Of a stretch of DNA of 56,528 nt, positions 7,966-16,501 are shown piece by piece (position 1 is the first letter of the stretch; every line of letters starts with the position of its first letter). Below the pieces are notes generated by a model. That model did no database searches, was not told the DNA's origin, and worked only from the letters and a program-made list of their open reading frames with translations. This stretch comes from an uncultured Pelagibacteraceae bacterium (GTDB lineage: Bacteria; Pseudomonadota; Alphaproteobacteria; Pelagibacterales; Pelagibacteraceae). The stretch covers positions 1-56,528 of the forward strand of contig CACLVA010000008.1 of NCBI GenBank assembly GCA_902610315.1, given 5' to 3'. Position numbers and translations under genes: made by a program.

Positions 7966-9396
7966 TTACTTTACTTTCCAAGTCAAAACTGGAAGTAATG
8001 TTGCCGCTATAAATGACAGAAATAAAAGAGATTGTGTTACAAATTCTGGGAAATAACTTGCAGGGAACAGAATACCAACTAAGATACTTTTTGAAAAATC
8101 AGGACTTGGAAATAACAACATACCTCCTAACAACCCGACTACAATTGAGATATAAGCTGTTTTTTCATTAAATGATTTTGAGTAAAAACTATAAAATATA
8201 CTCAAAACCGCCGCACAACAAAATAAGTCAGCTAGTAAAAATAGATACAAGATACTAAAACCTTTTGAGGCAACATATAAAGCGATAAAAGAAAGGCCTA
8301 TAATTATATTTCTAGATAATTTTAAGTAATCTTTATTAGAACTTAACACTTTTTTTCCATCAACTATTATCAAGCTAGATATAGCATTTATAAGTGTATC
8401 TATACTGCTTATAGTCAAAGATATACCAAGCACAATGACTATAATAGACAACGTAGGTATTTCATTATTTAATAATAAGGAAAAAAAAGCAAGATCAGGT
8501 GTTACATTCAAATTTTTAGATACAGATACTAATCCTGTAAAACCCATCATATATACAATGGGAATTATAATTAAAAAGGAAAACAACAAACTCTTTTTTA
8601 AAACATCGTTATTTTTTGCAGCATAAACTCTTTGCCAATTTCCTTGGTGAAAAAGATTAGTAGCTGCAACAGCAATAAAGAATGTTAAGCCTGCGGTAAA
8701 GTTAGGAATATAATTTTTGCTTAATAAATTTGGCTTATTTTTATTTATAAATTCAAAACTAAATTCGTTTGTGTTAAATGAAAATAAATAAGAAAAAGCT
8801 ATTAATAACAATAATGTAAAAACTATGAATTGAATATTATCCGTGAATATTGATGCTCTTAAACCACCATATAGAGTATATATAAGTGAACTAGAAATAA
8901 CTATTAAAGCAGTAACCCATAATTTGGTTCCTGAAATATAATTTATCAAAATAGATACAGCTGTAACCTCTGCAATCAAAAAAATGGTCATGTAAAATAT
9001 CGACAAAATTAAGATCAACTTAAATATATGTTTTCCAAACCTTAATCTAATAACTTCAATTAAAGTTTTTGCTTTTGGGTAAGAATTTCTAAATATTTTT
9101 CCAATAAAAATAATTGCAAATAAGGGAAACGCAGTTCCTAGTGAATAACCAATAACCGCACCAATCCCACCCCATGTTGCAGCTGATGCGGGACCAAACA
9201 AAATCCAAGTACCCAAAGCTGAGGCTACTAGGCTACATGTTAATGAAAATGTTCCAACTGACCCGTTAGCTACCAAGTAATTGTCTAAACCTTTGAATTT
9301 TTTCGAGTAAAAAAAAACAACCAGGACAAAAGAAAAACTAATTAATAAAATTAGTGTGATAGCAGATGTTGGATTTAAAATATTTTGTTGTTCCAT
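7966..9396 (-). CDS. thiV: Sodium:solute symporter, ThiV-type HMP (thiamine pyrimidine) transporter
   Basis: A 476-residue protein with about 13 membrane segments and SSS-family features: GLDNYLVANGSVGTFSLTCS near residue 35, GTWILFGPASAATWGGIGAV near 62, and YTLYGGLRASIFTDNIQF near 178. The ligand is inferred from control: a TPP riboswitch ends at the base before its ATG. In SAR11 the TPP-riboswitch-linked SSS transporter, ThiV, has been proposed to import 4-amino-5-hydroxymethyl-2-methylpyrimidine, which these cells need because they lack thiC. Sequence alone would only say a Na+-coupled transporter. Confidence 0.8.
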   Translation of the reverse strand: MEQQNILNPTSAITLILLISFSFVLVVFFYSKKFKGLDNYLVANGSVGTFSLTCSLVASALGTWILFGPASAATWGGIGAVIGYSLGTAFPLFAIIFIGKIFRNSYPKAKTLIEVIRLRFGKHIFKLILILSIFYMTIFLIAEVTAVSILINYISGTKLWVTALIVISSSLIYTLYGGLRASIFTDNIQFIVFTLLLLIAFSYLFSFNTNEFSFEFINKNKPNLLSKNYIPNFTAGLTFFIAVAATNLFHQGNWQRVYAAKNNDVLKKSLLFSFLIIIPIVYMMGFTGLVSVSKNLNVTPDLAFFSLLLNNEIPTLSIIVIVLGISLTISSIDTLINAISSLIIVDGKKVLSSNKDYLKLSRNIIIGLSFIALYVASKGFSILYLFLLADLFCCAAVLSIFYSFYSKSFNEKTAYISIVVGLLGGMLLFPSPDFSKSILVGILFPASYFPEFVTQSLLFLSFIAATLLPVLTWKVK

Positions 9397-9469
9397 TTAT
9401 CCCTTTCTGAATTACCGGACAGGTTCAATGGGTATTTCTCAGCCATAACAGCACCCCATAGGGTAAATT
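9397..9469 (-). promoter_or_regulatory. TPP (THI-box) riboswitch controlling the thiV-like transporter
   Basis: On the minus strand this reads GGGGTGCTG, then the invariant GCTGAGA (complement of 9437-9443), a TACCC segment, GAACCTG (ACCTG opposite 9420-9424), CCGGTAAT and AGGGA. These are the ordered conserved blocks of thiamine pyrophosphate riboswitches. The outer P1 stem pairs ATTTACCCT (9460-9468) with the AGGGATAAAT next to the ATG. The Shine-Dalgarno-like AGGGA is therefore inside P1, which predicts that ligand binding blocks ribosome access. No separate terminator hairpin is visible, so the switch is probably translational. Confidence 0.92.
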
Positions 9470-9502
9470 TATATAAATATTTTTTGATTGTAAATAATTT
9501 AT

Positions 9503-10780
9503 TTAAAATTGCTCTTTTTCCGTTGAGCCTTCCATGGCAGTTGTAGAACTTTTTCCACCACTAATCGTATTTGAAACAGCATCAAAATATGATGTTCCAA
9601 CTTCTCTTTGATGTTTCACACTAGTATATCCATCTTTTTCTCTTGCAAATTCCTGCTCTTGAATTCTTGAATATGCAGTCATTCCTTCTTTTTTATACTT
9701 TTCCGCTAATTCAAAAATTGCAATATTTTGTGTATGAAAGCCCGCAAGTGTGATGAATTGAAATTTATATCCCATACCACTAATTTTTTGTTGAAAAGTT
9801 GCAATTTCAGAGTCTGACAAATGTTTTTTCCAATTAAAAGATGGTGAACAGTTATAAGCTAGTAATTTACCTGGAAATTTATCGTGTATTGCGTCAGCAA
9901 ATTTTTTAGCTTCCTCTAAATTTGGAGTTGCTGTCTCGCACCAAATTAAGTCAGAGTATGGTGCGTAAGCAAGTCCTCTGGATATTGCTTGATCAATTCC
10001 GTGTTTAACATAATAAAATCCCTCTGGTGATCTTTCACCAGTTAGAAAAGGTTTGTCATTTTCATCATGATCGTTGGTAATTAGTTTTGCTGCATTTGCA
10101 TCTGTTCTTGCTAAAATTATTAAAGGAACATCAGCGATATCTGCAGCCAATCTAGCTGCTTTTAAATTTTTTATCATTGTACTTGTTGGAACCAATACTT
10201 TTCCACCCATATGTCCACATTTTTTCTCACTTGCTAGCTGGTCCTCAAAATGAACACCAGCAGCGCCAGCTTTTATAAATTTTTTAGCTAACTCAAAAAC
10301 ATTTAGTGGTCCACCAAATCCAGCCTCACCATCAGCAATTATTGGCAACATGTAATCAACTCTATCTTTAGATTTCATTTGACCGTCTTTAATTTCCATA
10401 TGTTGAATTTGATCTGCTCTCATTAAAGCATTATTCATTGATTCTACAAGTTTTGGGGCACTGTCATATGGATATAATGATTGATCTGGATACATTTCCC
10501 CTGCACTATTAGCATCAGCTGCTACCTGCCATCCACTTAGATAAATTGCTTTAAGGCCTGCTTTTGCATGCTGAACTGCATGATTTCCAGATAATGAACC
10601 TAATGTATTAATATAAGGTTCAGAGTTTAACAGTCTCCATAATTTTTGAGATTGATGTTTGCACATTGAATACTCTACTTTTATAGATCCTCTTAATCTT
10701 TCAACATCTTCCGGGGTATAATCCCTTTTTACTCCTGCAAATCTTTTTAGGTCATATGATATCTTAGACTCGGAGCTCAT
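9503..10780 (-). CDS. aceA: Isocitrate lyase
   Basis: A 425-residue enzyme that splits isocitrate into glyoxylate and succinate, the first step of the glyoxylate shunt. Visible hallmarks are [18 protein letters not shown] near residue 83, [10 protein letters not shown] near 147, the catalytic KKCGHMGGK near 185 with its cysteine, and the substrate segment [11 protein letters not shown] near 310. Length matches the short bacterial class. It is preceded on the same strand by a 54-codon ORF and diverges from a RamB/ScfR-like regulator across a box-rich region, which implies carbon-source control. Malate synthase is not in the window. Confidence 0.95.
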   Translation of the reverse strand: MSSESKISYDLKRFAGVKRDYTPEDVERLRGSIKVEYSMCKHQSQKLWRLLNSEPYINTLGSLSGNHAVQHAKAGLKAIYLSGWQVAADANSAGEMYPDQSLYPYDSAPKLVESMNNALMRADQIQHMEIKDGQMKSKDRVDYMLPIIADGEAGFGGPLNVFELAKKFIKAGAAGVHFEDQLASEKKCGHMGGKVLVPTSTMIKNLKAARLAADIADVPLIILARTDANAAKLITNDHDENDKPFLTGERSPEGFYYVKHGIDQAISRGLAYAPYSDLIWCETATPNLEEAKKFADAIHDKFPGKLLAYNCSPSFNWKKHLSDSEIATFQQKISGMGYKFQFITLAGFHTQNIAIFELAEKYKKEGMTAYSRIQEQEFAREKDGYTSVKHQREVGTSYFDAVSNTISGGKSSTTAMEGSTEKEQF

Positions 10781-10818
10781 TTTTTCCTTAGAAATAATTA
10801 ATAATTAAGACTTTAAAA

Positions 10819-10983
10819 TTAGTTACTATTATACTCGTTAGTAAACTCATTCATTCCACTTGAACCCCAATCGCAATGATCATCTCTTAAGTAAATGCCA
10901 GAGTTGTCAGAGTGGTTTTGATTTTCATGGTCAGAATTAAAAGCCTTATTTACTTGATTTTTTATCTTGTTTTTGTTGTTCAT
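10819..10983 (-). CDS. 54-residue hydrophilic small protein upstream of aceA
   Basis: A complete frame from ATG 10981-10983 to TAA 10819-10821. The protein starts MNNKNKIKNQVNKAFNSD and continues with the acidic, His/Asp-rich HENQNHSDNSGIYLRDDHCDW and SSGMNEFTNEYNSN. It has one Cys and one Trp, no membrane segment and no family I recognise. It is the first ORF downstream of the TTTACAAA-box cluster on the aceA strand, 38 bases before aceA, so it should share the aceA message. The Asp/His/Cys composition hints at metal binding, which is speculation. Confidence 0.5.
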   Translation of the reverse strand: MNNKNKIKNQVNKAFNSDHENQNHSDNSGIYLRDDHCDWGSSGMNEFTNEYNSN

Positions 10984-11013
10984 GTAAACTTTATAATTTA
11001 CAAAATTTACAAA
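10983..11013. promoter_or_regulatory. RamB-like operator cluster at the aceA side
   Basis: TGTAAACTTT (10983-10992) is the reverse complement of AAAGTTTACA. It is followed by two head-to-tail AATTTACAAA copies at 10995-11004 and 11004-11013, spaced nine bases. The motif resembles the RamB operator AAAGTTTGCAAA known from Corynebacterium. The cluster begins at the ATG of the small ORF, so a bound regulator would cover its start or promoter. Confidence 0.65.
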
Positions 11014-11057
11014 ATCCAGTAATAAGTTAATAATGCTTGTAAAATTGATAAATTTAT

Positions 11058-11086
11058 TGTAAATTATAATTTACAAAGTTTACAAA
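11058..11086. promoter_or_regulatory. Perfect 18-bp palindrome and RamB-like box before the regulator gene
   Basis: TGTAAATTATAATTTACA (11058-11075) is a perfect palindrome. It is followed directly by AAAGTTTACAAA (11075-11086), one base different from the corynebacterial RamB box AAAGTTTGCAAA. The pair ends ten bases before the regulator's ATG, so autoregulation is likely. Confidence 0.7.
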
Positions 11087-11095
11087 TAGAAAATT

Positions 11096-12526
11096 ATGAG
11101 TCAATTAGATGTAAAAATAGGCCCAAAAATCAAGTCTTTTAGACGGCAATTAGGTCTTCAAGCTAACAAATTGGCTGATCAACTTGGAATTTCACCTAGT
11201 TACCTCAATTTAATAGAAAGTGGTAAAAGAAAAATCGATGGAGATCTGCTTCTTAAAGTTTGTGAAGAGCTCAAAATAGAATTATCAGATTTAACAAATA
11301 AATCAGATTTAAATTTAGTGAATGATATTTCAGAATTGTTAGATGATCAATTATTTGAAGATCTAGATATTCTTGGTCCTGAAGTAAAAGATCTTGTAAA
11401 TACTAACCCTAAGATAGCAAGGGCTTTGATCAAACTGGGGGATAATTATAAACAAAAAGATCATGAAATTATAAGTAAAGTTGAAACACTTTCAGGTAAA
11501 ATAATTGATAGCCGTAAGACTTCATTTCCGGGAGAAGTAATATCTGATTTTTTACAAGAGAAAAAAAATTATTTTCCAAAACTTGAAGAGTTTGCAAATA
11601 AAATTTTTGATAAAGTGCAATTAAATAATAGAACTAGATATGTTGCTCTTTGTGATTTTTTAAAAACAGAGTATTCAATTAATGTTAAAGATATTATTCC
11701 GGAGGAAGGAAAACCATTTTCAAAAATTTTTAACAAAAATAATAAAGAACTTTTATTAAGCGAATATAATTCATTAGAGACAAAAAAATTACATGCTGCA
11801 GCTCAAATAGCACAGGAAGGAGCTATAAATGAAATTAATGAGTATTTATCAGAATTTAAATTTCCCTCAGATGAGGCAAAAAGATTAACAAAAATAGCGT
11901 TATTAAATTATTGTGCTGCAGCTATATTGATGCCTTACAAATTATTTCATTCTGAATGTAAAAAATTAAAATATGATTTGGAATTACTACAAAATACATT
12001 TGCTACGTCTTTTGAACAAGTAGCGCATAGAGTTACTTGTCTGCAGGATCCTAAGTTACCTGGTATACCTTTTCATATGTTAAGAGTAGATATAGCTGGA
12101 AATATATCGAAAAGATTTTCTTTGTCTGGTATTGAAATACCAAGATACGGCGGAGCATGTCCTAGATGGAACGTCTATTCAGCCTTTACTAGACCTGGCG
12201 TCATTCAAGCAGCTGTTAGTAAAATGAGTAATGGAAAAAAATATGTTTGTATTGCAAAAACAGTGGAGAAAGGTGTTGGTAGATACGGAAGAAAGAAAAG
12301 TATGCTGTCTATTGGATTAGGTTGTGAGGCGAAATACGCAAAGGACTTTGTATATACAGAAAATTTAAACTTAAATGATAAAAAAACTGAAATACCGATT
12401 GGCGTATCATGTAGAACTTGTGATAGATTAGATTGTTCTCAAAGGGCGTTTCCTCCTCTTCATAAAAAATTTGATGTGGATATAGATACAAGAGGTGTCT
12501 CAGTTTACGTTAAGACAGATAAATAA
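11096..12526 (+). CDS. RamB/ScfR-like XRE transcriptional regulator of glyoxylate/short-chain acyl metabolism
   Basis: A 476-residue protein. Residues 1-65 are an XRE helix-turn-helix (IGPKIKSFRRQLGLQANKLA, then LGISPSYLNLIESGKRKIDG). Residues about 230-320 form an IrrE/ImmA-like domain, but the zinc HExxH is absent; KLHAAAQIAQEGAINEI occupies that place. The C-terminal part has YGGACPRWNVYSAF and the cysteine pattern GVSCRTCDRLDCSQRAFPPL of short-chain-fatty-acyl transcriptional regulators. Corynebacterial RamB and mycobacterial homologues control aceA/aceB. Divergence from aceA and matching boxes on both sides support the same job here. Confidence 0.85.
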   Translation: MSQLDVKIGPKIKSFRRQLGLQANKLADQLGISPSYLNLIESGKRKIDGDLLLKVCEELKIELSDLTNKSDLNLVNDISELLDDQLFEDLDILGPEVKDLVNTNPKIARALIKLGDNYKQKDHEIISKVETLSGKIIDSRKTSFPGEVISDFLQEKKNYFPKLEEFANKIFDKVQLNNRTRYVALCDFLKTEYSINVKDIIPEEGKPFSKIFNKNNKELLLSEYNSLETKKLHAAAQIAQEGAINEINEYLSEFKFPSDEAKRLTKIALLNYCAAAILMPYKLFHSECKKLKYDLELLQNTFATSFEQVAHRVTCLQDPKLPGIPFHMLRVDIAGNISKRFSLSGIEIPRYGGACPRWNVYSAFTRPGVIQAAVSKMSNGKKYVCIAKTVEKGVGRYGRKKSMLSIGLGCEAKYAKDFVYTENLNLNDKKTEIPIGVSCRTCDRLDCSQRAFPPLHKKFDVDIDTRGVSVYVKTDK

Positions 12527-12527
12527 T

Positions 12528-13583
12528 TTAAAAACAAACTAAATGATCTATATAAACTGGTTTTTTTATACCAAATTTTTCATCTATATCATGTAGGTGA
12601 ATATGGTGAGAGTGAACGAAAACTGGTATTAAATTACCTTTTTCTGTTCTAAGAGTATAGATAAAGTTAGTCCCTCTAAATTTTCTGTCTACCACATCAA
12701 ATTTTAAGTTACTTTTATCGTCATGAATAAGATCTTCAGGTTGTAATAATAATTTAACATTAGAACCAATTTCAACAGGTTTAACAAATTTACCCTCTAT
12801 AGTGCCTAAATCATCATTTTCTAATGTGTTTTTTCCAGTGACTTTGGCTGGTATTAAAATTCCTCTATTTAAAAAGTTAACTACACTAACAGAATTTGGA
12901 TAATGGTAGACTTTATAAGGGTCATCAAACTGTTTTAATTTTTCATCTAAAATAACACCACATTTATTGCCTAAATAAAAAGCTTCATAAGAATCGTGAG
13001 TTACTACAATTGTAGTTATCTTTAAATTTTTTAAGATTTTTTTTAGTTGTATTTGTATTTCTTCCTTAAAGCTTTGATCAACGTTTGACAGTGGCTCATC
13101 TAAAAGTAATAAGTCCGGTTCAAATACTAATGATCTTGCTAGAGAAACACGTTGTGCTTCACCAGCACTTATTTGATGAGGAAATTTTTTTAAGACATTA
13201 TTTAAATTTAACAATTTAATTATAAAATCTGGAATGATTTTTTTTGTTTTGTTTCTATTTCTATTTACAGCTATTTGGATATTTTTTTCTACAGTGTAAT
13301 GAGGAAATAAACAATTATCCTGAAAAGCTAATGATATATTTCTATTCTCTGGTTCCACATGATTATCTTTTGAGGATATTAATTGTCCTTTTAAAAAAAT
13401 TTCACCTTTATTAATTTTTTCAAGCCCAGCTATAGTTCTTAAAATTGTAGTTTTACCTATACCAGAAGGTCCTAACAAACAAATTATATCTCCTTCATTT
13501 TCGATCGAAAAAGAAACATTTTTTACTTTTTCAATTCCATCTACTGAAAAATTTACGTTTTTTATTTCAAAAATATTTTTCAT
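12528..13583 (-). CDS. fbpC: Fe3+ ABC transporter ATPase
   Basis: A 351-residue ABC ATPase with Walker A LLGPSGIGKTTILRTIAGLE near residue 33, Q-loop SLAFQDNCLFPHYTVEKNI, signature ISAGEAQRVSLARSL near 140, Walker B LLLLDEPLSNVD near 160 and switch VVTHDSYEA. A C-terminal TOBE-like region from about 240 matches the FbpC/AfuC iron subfamily. It energises the adjacent permease. The permease stop overlaps or touches this start (one-base junction), and the gene ends one base from the convergent regulator gene. Confidence 0.88.
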   Translation of the reverse strand: MKNIFEIKNVNFSVDGIEKVKNVSFSIENEGDIICLLGPSGIGKTTILRTIAGLEKINKGEIFLKGQLISSKDNHVEPENRNISLAFQDNCLFPHYTVEKNIQIAVNRNRNKTKKIIPDFIIKLLNLNNVLKKFPHQISAGEAQRVSLARSLVFEPDLLLLDEPLSNVDQSFKEEIQIQLKKILKNLKITTIVVTHDSYEAFYLGNKCGVILDEKLKQFDDPYKVYHYPNSVSVVNFLNRGILIPAKVTGKNTLENDDLGTIEGKFVKPVEIGSNVKLLLQPEDLIHDDKSNLKFDVVDRKFRGTNFIYTLRTEKGNLIPVFVHSHHIHLHDIDEKFGIKKPVYIDHLVCF

Positions 13584-15197
13584 TTAATCTCGCAATATAA
13601 ACTTAGATGTCGATAAAATAAATACACTAGCAATTAAGATTAAAATTAAGGACGGTGCTGCAGCTGCCTCTAATAAATCCTCAGATGCATATATATAAGC
13701 AGTAGTTGCGAATGTCTCAAAATTAAATGGTCTTAAAATTAATGTAATTGGAAGCTCTCTAATTATTTCAAGAGAAATTAAAATTGCCACAAATAAAACT
13801 GAATTCCTTAAATAAGGTATATGTATATTAACAAATGTTTTAATTTTTGAATAACCTAGTAAATACGCACTCTCGTCAACAGAAAGATTAATTTTTTCAT
13901 ATCCTGACTTTATACCGTTACACGCTAACGAATAAAACCTTATAAAATAAACTATAACAAGTCCTAGTATTGAACCAAAAAATACTTTTTTTATAGATTC
14001 AAATCCAAATAATTTTACAAAATTATTATCAAACCATGCGATAAAAGTAATAAATGCAATTGCTAAGATTACACCTGGTATTGCATATCCAGATATTGAT
14101 AGAGTATTCATTACATTTAAAGGTTTGCTTTTTGAAACTCTCATTCCGTAATTAGATATAAATGAAAAAATGATAAGTGCTAAACTTGATAAAAAAACTA
14201 AATATAAAGTATTATAAATTAGACTTAACACTTCTAAATCAAAAAGATTATCAGAATAAATAATTGTCCAATAAAACATTTGGCTAGATGGAAATATGAA
14301 ACTTAAAAAAAATATTAAAAAGCAAAATAAAAATGCCAAAAAACTTTTTCCTCCATCTAGTTTATATTTCTCTCTTTGTTTAAATCTACTCGATGAGTTT
14401 GAATGATATTTTGCTTGTTTTCTTGATAAATTTTCTAAAATGAATAAAGCGAAGATAAACAGTAATAAAAAGAATGAAAGTCTATTTGCAAACGCAAGGT
14501 CATCAAATGTTATCCATGAATTATATATTCCAGTTGTTAGGGTGTTTATTGAAAAAAAGTCTACAGCACCAAATTCTGCCAATGTTTCCATTGCCACTAA
14601 GGATAATCCAGCGACTATCGCAGGCCTAGCAGATGGTAAAATAACCTTTAAAAAAGACCTTATTTTAGAAAATCCCAAATTTTTGCTGAGATCTATCAAA
14701 TTTTGAGATTGATATAAAAAAGAAGCTCTGGCTAAAATATATACATAGGCAAACAAAGAAAAAGATAATGATAATATCGCTCCAAATATTCCACTAAATT
14801 TCGGTATGTGTTTATTGTATTCCCCTTCACCAAATAAATTTTTAAGAATAGTAAAAGCTGTCCCGTAATTATCAAAGAAAGCAAAAATAGAGTATGCGTA
14901 AATATACGGAGGAACAGCAAAAGATAATATTAAAGCCCATTTAAAAAAATTACTTCCTGGAAAATCATAAAAAGAAACAAGATAAGCTGTGCCAGTTCCA
15001 AAGATAAATGTTAAAATCAAAACTCCAACCAATAAAGTTGCAGAATTATATATATATTCGAATAAAAAGGTTTCCTTTAAAATTTTGTAATATTCTGTTG
15101 TCTCCTCGAAAAAACTGAAAGAAACAGTTGCTATAGGAATTAAAACTACAAATGAGATGAGAAAAGAGCTTAAGTACCAAATATTAATTTTTTTCAT
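13584..15197 (-). CDS. fbpB: Fe3+ ABC transporter permease, fused two-domain
   Basis: A 537-residue inner-membrane protein with about 12 hydrophobic segments in two homologous halves. Each half carries a coupling-loop sequence: near residue 172 LSKNLGFSKIRSFLKVILPS and near 430 ESAYLLGYSKIKTFVNIHIP, the EAA loops that contact the ATPase. The doubled architecture is typical of FbpB/AfuB ferric permeases. An AAGGCGG ribosome site precedes ATG 15195-15197. It is separated from the upstream small Cys gene by 79 bases holding a strong hairpin. Confidence 0.9.
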   Translation of the reverse strand: MKKINIWYLSSFLISFVVLIPIATVSFSFFEETTEYYKILKETFLFEYIYNSATLLVGVLILTFIFGTGTAYLVSFYDFPGSNFFKWALILSFAVPPYIYAYSIFAFFDNYGTAFTILKNLFGEGEYNKHIPKFSGIFGAILSLSFSLFAYVYILARASFLYQSQNLIDLSKNLGFSKIRSFLKVILPSARPAIVAGLSLVAMETLAEFGAVDFFSINTLTTGIYNSWITFDDLAFANRLSFFLLLFIFALFILENLSRKQAKYHSNSSSRFKQREKYKLDGGKSFLAFLFCFLIFFLSFIFPSSQMFYWTIIYSDNLFDLEVLSLIYNTLYLVFLSSLALIIFSFISNYGMRVSKSKPLNVMNTLSISGYAIPGVILAIAFITFIAWFDNNFVKLFGFESIKKVFFGSILGLVIVYFIRFYSLACNGIKSGYEKINLSVDESAYLLGYSKIKTFVNIHIPYLRNSVLFVAILISLEIIRELPITLILRPFNFETFATTAYIYASEDLLEAAAAPSLILILIASVFILSTSKFILRD

Positions 15198-15228
15198 ATT
15201 ATAATCCGCCTTATAATCATGAAATTAA

Positions 15229-15262
15229 ATATGTCCATGGAGGAGATCGTCCACGGGCATAT
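15229..15262 (-). ncRNA. Intercistronic hairpin within the iron operon
   Basis: On the minus strand AUAUGCCCGUGG, a ten-base loop ACGAUCUCCU and CCAUGGACAUAU form a 12-base stem with one C-A mismatch and one G-U pair. The G-U pair is stable only in minus-strand RNA, matching the direction of the operon. It has no T-tract, so it is more likely a processing or stability element between the binding-protein and permease parts than a full terminator. The loop carries UCUCCU, similar to the anti-Shine-Dalgarno of 16S rRNA. Confidence 0.55.
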
Positions 15263-15276
15263 AATCAAGAAATTAT

Positions 15277-15447
15277 CTAAAAATCAAAAACCTTTAGGAT
15301 GTGCGGAACCTCCTTATCTTTAATATCAGATAAATTTCTTTTATTTATTCTGTCATTGATTTTTTTACACTCTGAAAGACACGGTGAGCATCCTTTAGAA
15401 GATTTATTATAATCTATTTCAGAAATAAATTCTTTTTTATCTTTCAT
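15277..15447 (-). CDS. 56-residue cysteine-rich small protein of the iron operon
   Basis: The frame runs from ATG 15445-15447 to TAG 15277-15279. The protein begins MKDKKEFISEIDYNKSSKG and then has CSPCLSEC, three cysteines in a CxxCxxxC arrangement, followed by a basic helix-like segment and VPHILKVFDF. Its ATG is one base after the fbpA stop codon, so it is translated from the same iron-regulated message. There is no signal peptide, so it would be cytoplasmic. A role in binding Fe or Fe-S is possible but unproven; I recognise no named family. Confidence 0.65.
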   Translation of the reverse strand: MKDKKEFISEIDYNKSSKGCSPCLSECKKINDRINKRNLSDIKDKEVPHILKVFDF

Positions 15448-15448
15448 A

Positions 15449-16474
15449 TTATTTCCAACCAGCTGCTGTCATTACTTCTAATGCATCAGCTTGTTTAGCA
15501 CCGTAGCTTGAAACTTTAGTTTTTAGATCTTGTTTAAAATCTAATCCTATATTGTTCACAACCAGTGGGCTTGGAGAAACACCATCGATCATTGGAAACT
15601 CAAAAGTATTATTTGTAAAGTGCTCTTGAGCTTCTGGAGTTAATAAAAACTCTACAAGTTTAATCGCATTTGCTTTATTAGGTGCGCCTTTTACTAAAGC
15701 AGCACAACTAATATTCATATGTGTTCCTCTATCATTTTGGTTAGGAAAGAAAGCTTTTACTTTTTTTGCAGCAGCTTGTTGCTCTGCTCCTTTGTTTCCT
15801 GATAACATTAATGCTAGATAATATGTATTAGCAACAGCAATATCTGCTTCCCCAGCAGCGACTGCCATAATTTGAGCTCGGTCATTTCCTGTTGGTGTCC
15901 TAGCCATGTTTGCAACAACACCTTTTGCCCAATCAGCTGTAGCTTTTTTACCATTATTTTTAACTAATGATGCTACAAGTGATTTATTATAAATATTACC
16001 TGATGCTCTAATTACTAATCTACCCTTCCATTTTGTGTCAGCTAAACTTTCGTAAGTTAAACCTGACAACTCCGCACCTGATACTCTGTCTGGAGCGTAG
16101 TAAACAATTCTTGCTCTCTTAGCAATTCCTGTCCAATGGTTCGTTCTAAAGTTTGACGGAACAGCTGCTTTTATTGCAGGTGAAATTAAACCACCTTGCG
16201 TCATCCCTTTTGCTTTGAATGCTCCACATCTACCAGCATCAGCTGTGATGTAAAGATCAGCGGAAGAATCTGCTCCCTCTTCGATCATTCTTTTTTCAAG
16301 AGCTCCTGCTTTTCCGTTTATTAAATTAACTTTAATCCCAGTTTTGTTTGTGAACTTACTGTAAAGTTCTGCATCAGCTTTGTAATGTCTTGCATTAAAG
16401 ATATTAACTTCAGCAGCTATCGTTAAACTAGAAATGAAAGTTAAAAGTATTGTATATATACTTAGTTTTTTCAT
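15449..16474 (-). CDS. fbpA: Periplasmic Fe3+-binding protein
   Basis: A 341-residue protein with a signal peptide (MKKLSIYTILLTFISSLTIAA) and the FbpA/FutA/IdiA fold: VNIFNARHYKADAELYSKF at the mature start, TGIKVNLINGKAGALEKRM, DLYITADAGR near 78, and the paired tyrosines of NTYYLALMLSG near 217 that bind ferric iron in this family. It delivers Fe3+ to the FbpBC transporter. A Fur-box cluster lies 28-91 bases upstream and a GAAGGG ribosome site precedes the ATG. In SAR11 this type of protein rises under iron limitation. Confidence 0.93.
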   Translation of the reverse strand: MKKLSIYTILLTFISSLTIAAEVNIFNARHYKADAELYSKFTNKTGIKVNLINGKAGALEKRMIEEGADSSADLYITADAGRCGAFKAKGMTQGGLISPAIKAAVPSNFRTNHWTGIAKRARIVYYAPDRVSGAELSGLTYESLADTKWKGRLVIRASGNIYNKSLVASLVKNNGKKATADWAKGVVANMARTPTGNDRAQIMAVAAGEADIAVANTYYLALMLSGNKGAEQQAAAKKVKAFFPNQNDRGTHMNISCAALVKGAPNKANAIKLVEFLLTPEAQEHFTNNTFEFPMIDGVSPSPLVVNNIGLDFKQDLKTKVSSYGAKQADALEVMTAAGWK

Positions 16475-16501
16475 TTTATTAATTACCCTTCTTCCGCACT
16501 A

